Positions 1 through 5,005 of a stretch of DNA of 5,005 nt are shown here, piece by piece. Below the pieces are notes generated by a model. That model saw only the letters and a list, made by a program, of their open reading frames with translations, was not told the origin of the DNA and did not search any database. The translations under genes and the position numbers were made by a program. The DNA is taken from positions 1 to 5,005 of the forward strand of contig JADGPH010000177.1 of assembly GCA_017882555.1 (NCBI GenBank). The letters run 5' to 3'. Position 1 is the first letter of the stretch. Each line of letters starts with the position of its first letter. This stretch comes from Thermoleophilia bacterium (GTDB lineage Bacteria > Actinomycetota > Thermoleophilia > Miltoncostaeales > Miltoncostaeaceae).

Positions 1-676
1 AGCGATTGTGAGCGATGATCCGGGACGCGGCAAAGTCATCCTCGGCGAACTCCGGATAGAACCTCTTGATCACCTCGGGCTGTCCCTGCACCTTGTAGAC
101 GACGTCGTTGGCCGAGAACGACGCCACATGGCAGTCGATGGACTGCTCGAATTGCACCATCGTCGCGTAGCAGTCGTACGACGCGGACCGACCGCCGTGG
201 CGGGCGAGCGCGGCGACTTGCCAAAACACGGGCGGGGTCTCGGCGGCCCGTGGGCCCAGTGCCGAGCGATCGACGAGTCCCTCACCCGACCACAGCACCT
301 CAAACCCGTGCTCGGCAAGAATCTCATGCAGCCGCTCGACCTGATCGTGGGCGGCCTGCTCGGATTCGAAGAAGATGTGTCCGACGACGAAGCGCGGATC
401 GTGGACGATCTCGGGGTCGAGGCCGTGCGCAGCCAAACGCCGGCTCCAGTGGGGGCGCGGGATATCGATCAGCAGCCCGCTGCCGTCACCTTCACCGTCA
501 ACGCTGCCGGAGCGGTGCACCATCATCTGGAGCCCCTCCAAGGCGTGCTCGACCATCCGTCGATCGGGCTGCCCATCGCGCGTCACGAATGCGGCGAGCG
601 CGCAGGCGTCATGCTCGATCAGATCGGGGAGCCCATGTGGCGGCATGGTGGCAAACGGCGGCGGCGGCACTGTCAT
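1..676 (-). CDS. Glutamate synthase-like protein, class II glutamine amidotransferase N-terminus (partial)
   Basis: This is the start of a long minus-strand gene that leaves the window at its left edge; 225 codons are visible without a stop. The N-terminus contains EHDACALAAF (Cys25), then a helix EHALEGLQMMVHRSG and a GEGDGSGLLIDIPRPHW stretch near residues 63-79. This matches the order in the GltB family: exposed Cys nucleophile, a 'HRG/HRSG' turn, a GDG(A/S)G loop and 'IP'. The visible part ends ...RIIAHNR, where family members normally continue into an (H/N)R(F/Y)STNT segment. In this family Cys becomes residue 1 after propeptide removal and hydrolyses glutamine; the ammonia is used downstream to make glutamate from 2-oxoglutarate. 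The ATG at 674-676 has AAGAGG (683-688) six bases upstream; a second in-frame ATG lies at codon 11. The residues after Cys (ALAAF) differ from the usual CG(V/I)G(F/L), so this may be the divergent 'glutamate synthase-related' branch rather than classical GltB. The FMN/Fe-S domains are outside the window. Confidence 0.8.
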   Translation of the reverse strand, partial: MTVPPPPFATMPPHGLPDLIEHDACALAAFVTRDGQPDRRMVEHALEGLQMMVHRSGSVDGEGDGSGLLIDIPRPHWSRRLAAHGLDPEIVHDPRFVVGHIFFESEQAAHDQVERLHEILAEHGFEVLWSGEGLVDRSALGPRAAETPPVFWQVAALARHGGRSASYDCYATMVQFEQSIDCHVASFSANDVVYKVQGQPEVIKRFYPEFAEDDFAASRIIAHNR

Positions 677-682
677 ACGCGG

Positions 683-688
683 CCTCTT
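683..688 (-). promoter_or_regulatory. Ribosome binding site of the glutamate synthase-like gene
   Basis: On the minus strand the sequence reads AAGAGG, then six bases, then ATG. It is the clearest Shine-Dalgarno-like match upstream of any start in this window, and it supports the ATG at 674-676 over the internal ATG ten codons later. Confidence 0.6.
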
Positions 689-763
689 GGTCTGTCGTGG
701 TCGGTCCGTCGGATGAGCCGTGTGAATACCACAGACCCAATTCGGCAGCATGACGCATTGAAG

Positions 764-811
764 GCCGATTGGCCGTCGTCGTCAATCGCCGTGAGCATGT
801 GGCAATCGGCG
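764..811. repeat. Three copies of a CGATTG/CAATCG motif, two of them spaced 20 bp
   Basis: Between the divergent glutamate synthase-like and rhomboid genes the core hexamer occurs as CGATTG at 766-771, and as CAATCG at 783-788 and 803-808. The last two sit in similar 11-base contexts (781-791 and 801-811, 9 of 11 identical) exactly 20 bp apart, close to two helical turns. The first and third copies form a longer inverted pair, GCCGATTG at 764-771 and CAATCGGC at 803-810. This layout resembles binding sites for a dimeric regulator, but no known operator is recognised. Confidence 0.35.
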
Positions 812-840
812 CAACCGCGCGCGCGCTCCAATGCTCACGG
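789..840. repeat. Inverted repeat (10 bp, extendable to 13) in the divergent intergenic region
   Basis: CCGTGAGCAT at 789-798 is perfectly complementary to ATGCTCACGG at 831-840. Skipping G799, TGG at 800-802 also pairs with CCA at 828-830, which gives 13 pairs with one bulge around a 25-base loop (803-827). No T-run follows on either strand and the flanking genes diverge, so it is unlikely to be a terminator. It could be a structured 5' leader of the glutamate synthase-like gene or an operator. Confidence 0.5.
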
Positions 841-947
841 ACCGCCACTGTGGTCGGCAGAACACCCGCCGCTGAGCTTACAGGTGCTGGCTCTCGTCTT
901 GGGAGTAGTGCCGTGGCGACATCGCGTCGGCCGACCGTGCATCTCGC

Positions 948-953
948 TACGAT
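948..953 (+). promoter_or_regulatory. Possible -10 element for the rhomboid gene
   Basis: TACGAT fits TANNNT. If this is the -10 hexamer, transcription would start near 960, leaving only about five bases before the ATG at 965. No Shine-Dalgarno sequence is visible there, so a nearly leaderless mRNA is plausible. I see no good -35 element at 16-18 bp spacing, so the call is weak. Confidence 0.3.
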
Positions 954-964
954 CCTGAGCGCCG

Positions 965-1843
965 ATGACTGATGCCCCTGCGAGCGACACGCACTACTGC
1001 TATCGCCACCCCGATCGTGAGACGCTGCTGAGTTGTTCCCAGTGCGAGCGGCCGATCTGCACCGAATGCATGAGTCCGGCAGCAGTGGGCATTCGCTGCC
1101 CGGAATGCGCAGGCAAGGCAGCTACCGGGATGGCCCAGGCAACGCGTCGGCGCGCCGTGCGGAACATCGCCCGACCGGGTCAGCAGAACACGGTGACCAT
1201 CACGCTGGTGGTCATCAACGTGCTGGTGTTCCTCGCTGAGCTTGCACAAGGCGTCGGAATCCAGGGCGGGGGCGCATCGTCCATCGTCACCAAGGGCGGA
1301 CTCTACGGTCCGGCGATCGCCAATGGTGAGACCTGGCGCCTCATCACCGCGGCGTTTATCCACGCAAGCGTCGTCCATGTTGCGTTCAACATGTGGGCGT
1401 TGTGGATCTTGGGTACCGCGGTCGAGAGCTATGTCGGACCGCGGCGGATGATCCTCATCTATGCGGTGAGTCTGTTTTGGGGGTCTGCCGGGGCGCTGCT
1501 GCTCTCGCCGAATGAGCTGACGATCGGGGCATCGGGAGCGATCTTCGGGCTGATGGGCGCGCTGGTGGTGATGTCGCGCCAGCGCGGAATCGCGATCATG
1601 CAGAGCGGTCTTGGCGCATTCTTGCTGATCAATCTGGTGATCACCTTGTTCATTCCCGGGGTCTCGATCGGTGGTCACCTGGGTGGATTGATCGGCGGTG
1701 CGCTGGCCGGCTTTGTGCTCTCGGGATATGGGCGCGGACACATCGCCTACAGCAAACTCTCGTCGCAGATTGCTGGTGGCATTTTCGGGCTGCTGATGAT
1801 CTCGTTTGCGGTGAGTTTGATCGCGGCGCACGGCGGCCTCTAG
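965..1843 (+). CDS. Rhomboid-family intramembrane serine protease with N-terminal zinc finger
   Basis: This 292-residue protein has two parts. Residues 12-48 form a cysteine-rich B-box-like zinc-binding head with likely ligands C12, H15, C24, C27, C32, C35, C45 and C48. A basic linker (about 59-70) leads to a rhomboid core starting near residue 76. Family signatures are clear: WRLITAAFIHAS and HVAFNMWALW (H138, N142) in the second core helix, GASGAIFG with the catalytic serine S190, and GGHLGGLIGG with the catalytic histidine H238. There are about six or seven hydrophobic segments, the last near 268-288. Rhomboids cleave transmembrane substrates within the bilayer; the zinc head is common in actinobacterial members and probably binds a substrate or partner on the cytoplasmic side. 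The substrate is not deducible. An in-frame TGA at 956-958 fixes ATG 965 as the first possible ATG. The gene is divergent from the glutamate synthase-like gene and is followed by about 600 bases without a clear gene. Confidence 0.93.
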   Translation: MTDAPASDTHYCYRHPDRETLLSCSQCERPICTECMSPAAVGIRCPECAGKAATGMAQATRRRAVRNIARPGQQNTVTITLVVINVLVFLAELAQGVGIQGGGASSIVTKGGLYGPAIANGETWRLITAAFIHASVVHVAFNMWALWILGTAVESYVGPRRMILIYAVSLFWGSAGALLLSPNELTIGASGAIFGLMGALVVMSRQRGIAIMQSGLGAFLLINLVITLFIPGVSIGGHLGGLIGGALAGFVLSGYGRGHIAYSKLSSQIAGGIFGLLMISFAVSLIAAHGGL

Positions 1844-2461
1844 CGCGTCGGTGTGGCGGACTCGCCGGGGGTCGCCGTGGACTTCCGGGGTTGCGGCTGC
1901 CGGTCCGGGGTCCGCGAAAGTCCAGATGACGCAGCCAGCTTGCGTGCGGAGCGTGATGAAGATGTCTCCGCCACGGACCGACATGCATTCGCTGCTGGCG
2001 GTGCGCGAGCAGGGCGAGATTCGTCCTGCGCTCAAGCTCGTGAATGAGGGGGCGGTGGGTGAGGAGGCCCGACGCCACGCGGTGGTGGACCGTCGCGCAG
2101 AGGGGCCGATTGCCGTGACGGCCAGCGCCGAGGATCGCGCGGGATGAGCTGATGCGTCCGGCGAGGGTGTGGTCGTCCGCCACCTCCCGTGCTCTGGCGC
2201 CCGCGGAACGTCCCATTCGCGACGTGGGTCGTGCAACACCGACGCGCATCACGGGCCGGGGATTCGTATGACCGGTCCAGACCGTGTAGAACTATCCCGA
2301 GGCACCGCAGGACGCGGGTGGGCGTGCGGCGTGAGCGATCCGGGGCGTGGCTGACCGACTCGGATTATCTTGGTGCACGCTGATGTTGCAGCGATGTGGC
2401 ATCACGTGTGGCCGGCACACGTCCAGACTGCCCGTACGAGGAAGACCACGCGACGGATCGC
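1844..2461. other. 618-base stretch without a convincing gene
   Basis: Several frames are open here on both strands but none gives a recognisable protein. The best candidate is a plus-strand ORF from GTG 1851 to TGA 2147 (98 codons), seven bases after the rhomboid stop. Its second half, from about 1970, has roughly 80% GC in codon positions 1 and 3 and about 50% in position 2, as real high-GC genes do; its first half is Trp/Arg/Pro-rich and unconvincing. The exactly opposed minus-strand frame shares this periodicity but gives a His/Arg-rich product. Other visible items are GGACTT (1879-1884) complementary to AAGTCC (1918-1923), a CGGTC-CA-GACCG dyad at 2273-2284, and a TATCTT (2366-2371) that could be a -10 for the rodZ-like gene. 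No tRNA or strong terminator was found. Confidence 0.4.
2273..2284. repeat. Short dyad CGGTC-CA-GACCG
   Basis: Two perfect 5-bp half-sites are separated by two bases. The central gap is too short for an RNA hairpin but suits a protein-binding dyad. It lies about 180 bases upstream of the rodZ-like start. A chance occurrence is quite possible in GC-rich DNA. Confidence 0.25.
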
Positions 2462-3241
2462 ATGATTGCTATTGGGAACACACTGCGCGACGCGCGCAAG
2501 CGCCAAGGGCTTGAGCTTTCAGACTGTGAGCTCGAGACGAGGATTCGTGCGCGCTATTTGACAGCCCTTGAGGACGAACGGTTTGATCTGCTGCCGGAAC
2601 GCGCCTACGCCCGTGGGTTCTTGCGCACGTACGCCACGTTCCTCGGTCTCGATTCCCATGCGCTCGTCCAAGAGCTTGACGAGCGCATGGGTGGGGTGCC
2701 CGGCGGCGATGAGCCGCAGACGACACACACCGTGTCACCACGCCGTCGAACGAGCCTGCCGCGCGCGCGGCCACGACGCCGCGGTGGGATGCGCAAGAAG
2801 GGCGCCATCGCGTGGCTTGTGGTCGGTGTCCTCGGGGCGCTCTTGGTTGCCCTTTGGGTGGGGGCGGCGTGGAATGTACGTCCGATCGGACTCCAGGTCT
2901 CGACGCCAACGACTCCTGGGCGCACGACCCCTGCCGCCGCCACTCCATCGAGGACGAGCCCTACGGGCCTGGGGGCGACGGCGCCCGAGGTCAGCCTGGT
3001 GGGCTCGCCCGGCACGGGGAGCCAAGTGACCGTGCGCCAGGCCACCGCGAAGGGCAAGGTGCTCTTTTCCGGCACTATCGTGGCCGGGGCGATGCGCCAG
3101 TTCGCGACGACCGGCGGCATCTGGTTGAGGTTCGATGTCACGACCGGCGTGCAGCTGTTTGTGAGCGGGCGCCCGGTGGAGATCCCGGGTGGCATGTCTC
3201 GCGTGGTAATCCACTCGAACGGTGTGGTTCAGCCGGGCTGA
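2462..3241 (+). CDS. RodZ-like protein: HTH domain, single membrane helix, periplasmic C-terminal domain
   Basis: This 259-residue protein has RodZ family architecture. Residues 4-65 are an XRE-type helix-turn-helix (IGNTLRDARKRQGLEL... RIRARYLTALEDERFDLLP... YARGFLRTYATFLGLD), the module that in RodZ contacts MreB or other cytoplasmic partners. A strongly basic stretch (94-113) precedes one hydrophobic helix (about 114-136). A Thr/Pro/Ser/Ala-rich linker (146-175) follows, then a beta-rich C-terminal domain of the DUF4115 type (about 177-256, with GIWLRFDV and GRPVEIPGG). Basic residues before the helix put the N-terminus in the cytoplasm. In rod-shaped bacteria the family links the cytoskeleton to wall synthesis; whether this organism has MreB cannot be seen. 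I chose ATG 2462 because family members begin at 'IG.TLR.AR'. A GTG at 2396 would add 22 polar residues without family resemblance, and an in-frame TGA at 2381 bounds the frame. The end overlaps the convergent M42 gene by 13 bases. Confidence 0.85.
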   Translation: MIAIGNTLRDARKRQGLELSDCELETRIRARYLTALEDERFDLLPERAYARGFLRTYATFLGLDSHALVQELDERMGGVPGGDEPQTTHTVSPRRRTSLPRARPRRRGGMRKKGAIAWLVVGVLGALLVALWVGAAWNVRPIGLQVSTPTTPGRTTPAAATPSRTSPTGLGATAPEVSLVGSPGTGSQVTVRQATAKGKVLFSGTIVAGAMRQFATTGGIWLRFDVTTGVQLFVSGRPVEIPGGMSRVVIHSNGVVQPG

Positions 3242-4335
3242 GGGCCTGTCCACCCGAACGTCGCAACGGTTGACGAGGAGGGGGTGGGCTCGACGTTGCC
3301 CACGGCAAAGCTGTGGGCCGCCTCGATCAGCGAAACGACAAGATCGATTGCGGCCTGGACGTCGGCGGGGTGGCAGACCTCGATGGATGAATGCCCGTAG
3401 CGGGTCGGGATCGACACGCACCCGGCAATCGAGCCCATGCCCGACAGCTGCAGCGATTGCGTGTCGGTGCCGCCCTTGTCGGAGACGTGAAACTGGTGGG
3501 GGATATCGTGGTCGATGGCGAGCTGCTCGAGGAATGCAACCAGTCGATGTGAGCCGATCGCACTTGCGTCCATGATGCGGATCGCGGCGCCCCCGCCGAG
3601 CTTGGTGCCGCCGGACGTTGTATGGCCGGGGCCATCGGTCGAGGGGCAGGTGTCGATCGCGACACCGATGTCCGGACAGAGTCGTGTCGCCGCGACGCGG
3701 GCACCGCGCAGGCCCACCTCTTCCTGGACGGTCGCCGTTGCCAGCACGTGGACCGGTGAGCGCTTGGCCGCACGCACGGCCTCCAACATGACAAAGACTC
3801 CGACCCGGTCGTCGAGGGCCTTGCCACTCAGCAGGTCACCGAGCGGGGCAAACGCGCGTGCGCGTGTGACCACGTCGCCGGGTCGGACGAGCTCGCGTAC
3901 CCGCTCGCCGGGGAGTCCGGTGTCGATGAGCAGATCGGCCATCTTCGGGGCGCGACCTCGCGCATCGGTGCTGAGCTGGTGGACGGGCGGCACCCCGACG
4001 ACCCCAGGGACCGCCTGGCGGCCGTGGATGACGACCCGCTGGCTGACCAGGGTGCGATCGTCCCACCCGCCCAAGGGAATGATCCGGATGAATCCGGACT
4101 CCTCGATCGCGGTCACCATCAAGCCGATCTCGTCCATGTGGGCGGCGAGCATCAGTCGCACCGGATCCGCGGTGCCCGGGACGGCCTCGCGAATGCCGCA
4201 GAGTCCACCGAGTGGGTCCGCCTCGATGCGGTCGACGTCGGGGCCAAGTTCTCGGCGCACAATGGCGGCGATGGCGGCCTCCCGGCCAGAGGTGCCGTGG
4301 GAGTTGGAGAGCTCGGCAAGCAGGTCAGTGCGCAT
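3229..4335 (-). CDS. M42-family metallopeptidase (glutamyl aminopeptidase/endoglucanase-like)
   Basis: This 368-residue protein has the normal M42 length and a complete set of family motifs. Metal and catalytic residues visible from ATG 4335 are H66 and D68 in AAHMDEIG, bridging D175 in GKALDDRVG, the catalytic base E205 and metal ligand E206 in VQEEVGLRGA, D228 in AIDTCPSTDGPG, and H315 in YGHSSIE. A KGGTDTQSLQLSGMG segment (287-301) is also typical. Residues about 75-165 form the dimerisation (PDZ-like) insertion. M42 enzymes are cytoplasmic dinuclear metal aminopeptidases, often forming dodecameric tetrahedra, that trim peptides left by proteases; some are annotated as endoglucanases without good support. 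No signal peptide is seen. ATG 4335 is preferred because AGGG lies eight bases upstream (4344-4347); a GTG at 4360-4362 would add nine residues. It converges with the rodZ-like gene and diverges from the small membrane protein gene. Substrate preference cannot be read from sequence. Confidence 0.93.
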   Translation of the reverse strand: MRTDLLAELSNSHGTSGREAAIAAIVRRELGPDVDRIEADPLGGLCGIREAVPGTADPVRLMLAAHMDEIGLMVTAIEESGFIRIIPLGGWDDRTLVSQRVVIHGRQAVPGVVGVPPVHQLSTDARGRAPKMADLLIDTGLPGERVRELVRPGDVVTRARAFAPLGDLLSGKALDDRVGVFVMLEAVRAAKRSPVHVLATATVQEEVGLRGARVAATRLCPDIGVAIDTCPSTDGPGHTTSGGTKLGGGAAIRIMDASAIGSHRLVAFLEQLAIDHDIPHQFHVSDKGGTDTQSLQLSGMGSIAGCVSIPTRYGHSSIEVCHPADVQAAIDLVVSLIEAAHSFAVGNVEPTPSSSTVATFGWTGPQPG

Positions 4336-4388
4336 GGCCGCCACCCTACTGGTCGACCGCACGTCAGAGGTAGGAGCGTGCGTGTGTG

Positions 4389-4434
4389 GGCAGCGCGCAC
4401 CGCACGCGGGCTATGGGGGCGCCGCCGCGCTGCC
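4389..4434. repeat. 9-bp inverted repeat upstream of the M42 gene
   Basis: GGCAGCGCG at 4389-4397 is perfectly complementary to CGCGCTGCC at 4426-4434, with a 28-base GC-rich loop. It lies between two divergent genes, so a terminator role is unlikely. It could be an operator or a structure at the 5' end of the M42 transcript; in DNA this GC-rich, chance is a serious alternative. Confidence 0.35.
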
Positions 4435-4529
4435 ACCTCGGGCCGGTGGAGACGGCTGGAGGGTGGCGGGACGTGGGTCCCCGGGGTCCGTGCAGGCGAT
4501 GCGCGCCACACCCCCGATGGCCGGGCATG

Positions 4530-4558
4530 CGGACATTGATCGGGGTGACGCGTACGCT
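4530..4558 (+). promoter_or_regulatory. Predicted promoter for a leaderless mRNA
   Basis: CGGACA (4530-4535, four of six matches to TTGACA) and TACGCT (4553-4558, fits TANNNT) are separated by exactly 17 bases. A -10 hexamer ending at -7 would put +1 at 4565, the A of the ATG of the 68-residue protein. There is no Shine-Dalgarno sequence next to that ATG, which agrees with leaderless translation, a common arrangement in actinobacteria. Confidence 0.45.
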
Positions 4559-4564
4559 GCTGGC

Positions 4565-4771
4565 ATGTCCCGCATGACTCGACAGCGCCTGGCGATCGCC
4601 AGCCTCGTGGTGGCCGCGCTGCTGGTCGTGGTGGAGTTTGTCGCGCTGGCGGTGGGCCAGCTCGTTATCGCGTCCGCGTGTGCGGCCGTGTTCGTGGTGG
4701 GCTGGTTTGTGGTGCGCGCCGTGTTCGGGCGCCCCCCGAGCGATGAATCGAGTTCAACCTCAAGAAAGTGA
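4565..4771 (+). CDS. Small membrane protein with two predicted transmembrane helices
   Basis: I do not recognise a family for this 68-residue protein. It starts with a short basic head (MSRMTRQR), followed by two hydrophobic helices, about residues 9-30 and 33-54, joined by a very short turn (GQ). It ends in a polar tail (RPPSDESSSTSRK). The basic ends suggest that both termini are cytoplasmic with a tight helical hairpin in the membrane. A promoter-like element whose predicted +1 is the A of the ATG supports this start. The same frame stays open far upstream to 3515, but that part is antisense to the M42 gene and has no membrane character, so a longer protein is unlikely. It is divergent from the M42 gene and is followed by two hairpins. 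A fourth-codon ATG (4574) is an alternative start. No function can be assigned. Confidence 0.6.
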   Translation: MSRMTRQRLAIASLVVAALLVVVEFVALAVGQLVIASACAAVFVVGWFVVRAVFGRPPSDESSSTSRK

Positions 4772-4826
4772 GCCCCGGGGGAGGAGGGATCACGTGTCGG
4801 ATGCAACCCCGTGGGCCATCACGCGT

Positions 4827-4857
4827 CGCCCGGATCTCCCCGCCGGATGTCCGGGCG
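4827..4857. terminator. Hairpin downstream of the small membrane protein gene
   Basis: CGCCCGGA (4827-4834) pairs perfectly with TCCGGGCG (4850-4857) around a 15-base loop. It lies 55 bases after the stop at 4771. No T-run follows, so it would be a non-canonical terminator of the kind common in GC-rich genomes. Confidence 0.4.
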
Positions 4858-4860
4858 GAT

Positions 4861-4897
4861 CCCGCATAGGGCCACCGATCCAGTGTCCCTATGCGGG
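4861..4897. terminator. Strong hairpin between convergent genes, likely bidirectional terminator
   Basis: CCCGCATAGGG (4861-4871) and CCCTATGCGGG (4887-4897) are perfect 11-bp arms. After one mismatch the stem continues with CAC (4873-4875) against GTG (4883-4885), leaving a seven-base loop. It lies between the plus-strand gene ending at 4771 and the minus-strand gene ending at 4906, eight bases from the latter stop. There is no T-run on either side. Position and stability favour a shared transcription terminator. Confidence 0.65.
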
Positions 4898-4905
4898 TCG
4901 GTGTC

Positions 4906-5005
4906 CTAGTCCTTGCCGAGGCGCGCCAGGCCGTGGAGGGCAAAGGCACCGAAGACCAACAACATAACCCCCAACGAGACCAGTGCCGGCCAAAAGCCCG
5001 CCCAG
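4906..5005 (-). CDS. C-terminal end of a membrane protein (partial)
   Basis: A minus-strand frame enters from the right edge and ends at TAG (4906-4908). The 32 visible residues begin WAGFWPALVSLGVMLLVF and end HGLARLGKD: one hydrophobic helix, probably transmembrane, followed by a short basic and polar tail. This is what the end of an integral membrane protein looks like, and the strong hairpin just beyond the stop fits a gene end. The family cannot be identified from this fragment. Confidence 0.55.
   Translation of the reverse strand, partial: WAGFWPALVSLGVMLLVFGAFALHGLARLGKD

Noticed and set aside
8..958. Plus-strand ORF of 316 codons
   Set aside because: Its first two thirds is the exact codon complement of the glutamate synthase-like gene, which has clear family motifs and a ribosome binding site. 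The rest crosses the intergenic region and has no recognisable domain.
947..2239. Minus-strand ORF of 430 codons
   Set aside because: It runs antisense and codon-aligned through the whole rhomboid gene. In the part outside rhomboid, GC is higher at its second codon position than at its first, opposite to real genes.
1650..2252. Minus-strand ORF of 200 codons
   Set aside because: The product is rich in His, Arg and Pro, overlaps the rhomboid 3' end and has no domain or credible start.
2240..2395. Possible tRNA, because GGGGATTCGTATGACC at 2257-2272 loosely resembles a T-arm
   Set aside because: The expected GGTTCGA core, acceptor stem and anticodon arm could not be assembled at correct distances.
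2605..3195. Minus-strand ORFs opposite the rodZ-like gene (also 2469-2948 and 2735-3421)
   Set aside because: These are antisense shadows in high-GC DNA. The plus strand encodes a full RodZ-like architecture.
4476..4489. GGTCCCCGGGGTCC near-palindrome
   Set aside because: Only the central CCCCGGGG is truly palindromic and has no loop; this is expected by chance in such GC-rich DNA.
3515..4564. Upstream part of the plus-strand frame that ends at 4771
   Set aside because: It is codon-aligned antisense to the M42 gene with low-complexity Ser/Arg/Thr content. Only the last 68 codons look like a real protein.
1..5005. Defence island, phage, transposon or CRISPR content
   Set aside because: No repeat array, transposase, integrase, nuclease or toxin-antitoxin pair is visible. 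All recognised genes are housekeeping-type families.

Overview
The window is high-GC bacterial DNA with GC-rich third codon positions. It looks like chromosomal sequence from an actinobacterium or a close relative. The signs are a rhomboid protease with an N-terminal zinc finger, a RodZ-like protein with a Pro/Thr/Ser-rich linker, and a TANNNT -10 element set so that transcription would start at or just before the start codon. I cannot name the genus. I see no mobile element, CRISPR array, rRNA or tRNA.

Layout from left to right. (1) Positions 1-676, minus strand: the N-terminal 225 residues of a glutamate synthase-like large protein with a class II glutamine amidotransferase domain, running off the left edge. 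(2) Positions 677-964: a divergent intergenic region with repeated CAATCG motifs and a long inverted repeat. (3) Positions 965-1843, plus strand: rhomboid intramembrane serine protease with a B-box-like zinc-binding head. (4) Positions 1844-2461: about 600 bases with no convincing gene. (5) Positions 2462-3241, plus strand: RodZ-like HTH/single-TM protein. (6) Positions 3229-4335, minus strand: M42-family metallo-aminopeptidase, converging on the rodZ-like gene with a 13-base overlap of coding ends. (7) Positions 4336-4564: a divergent intergenic region with a promoter-like element. (8) Positions 4565-4771, plus strand: a 68-residue protein with two predicted membrane helices. (9) Positions 4772-4905: two tandem hairpins between convergent genes, a likely terminator region. 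(10) Positions 4906-5005, minus strand: the C-terminal end of a further membrane protein that starts beyond the right edge.

The genes alternate in strand and share no evident pathway: nitrogen assimilation, membrane proteolysis, cell shape, peptide turnover. I see no operon with a common theme. This reads as ordinary core-genome content, and I found no evidence for a new multi-gene system. The items most worth a second look are the structured 677-964 region, the unexplained 1844-2461 stretch, the unusual residues around the predicted nucleophile of the glutamate synthase-like protein, and the promoter/start arrangement of the 68-residue protein.
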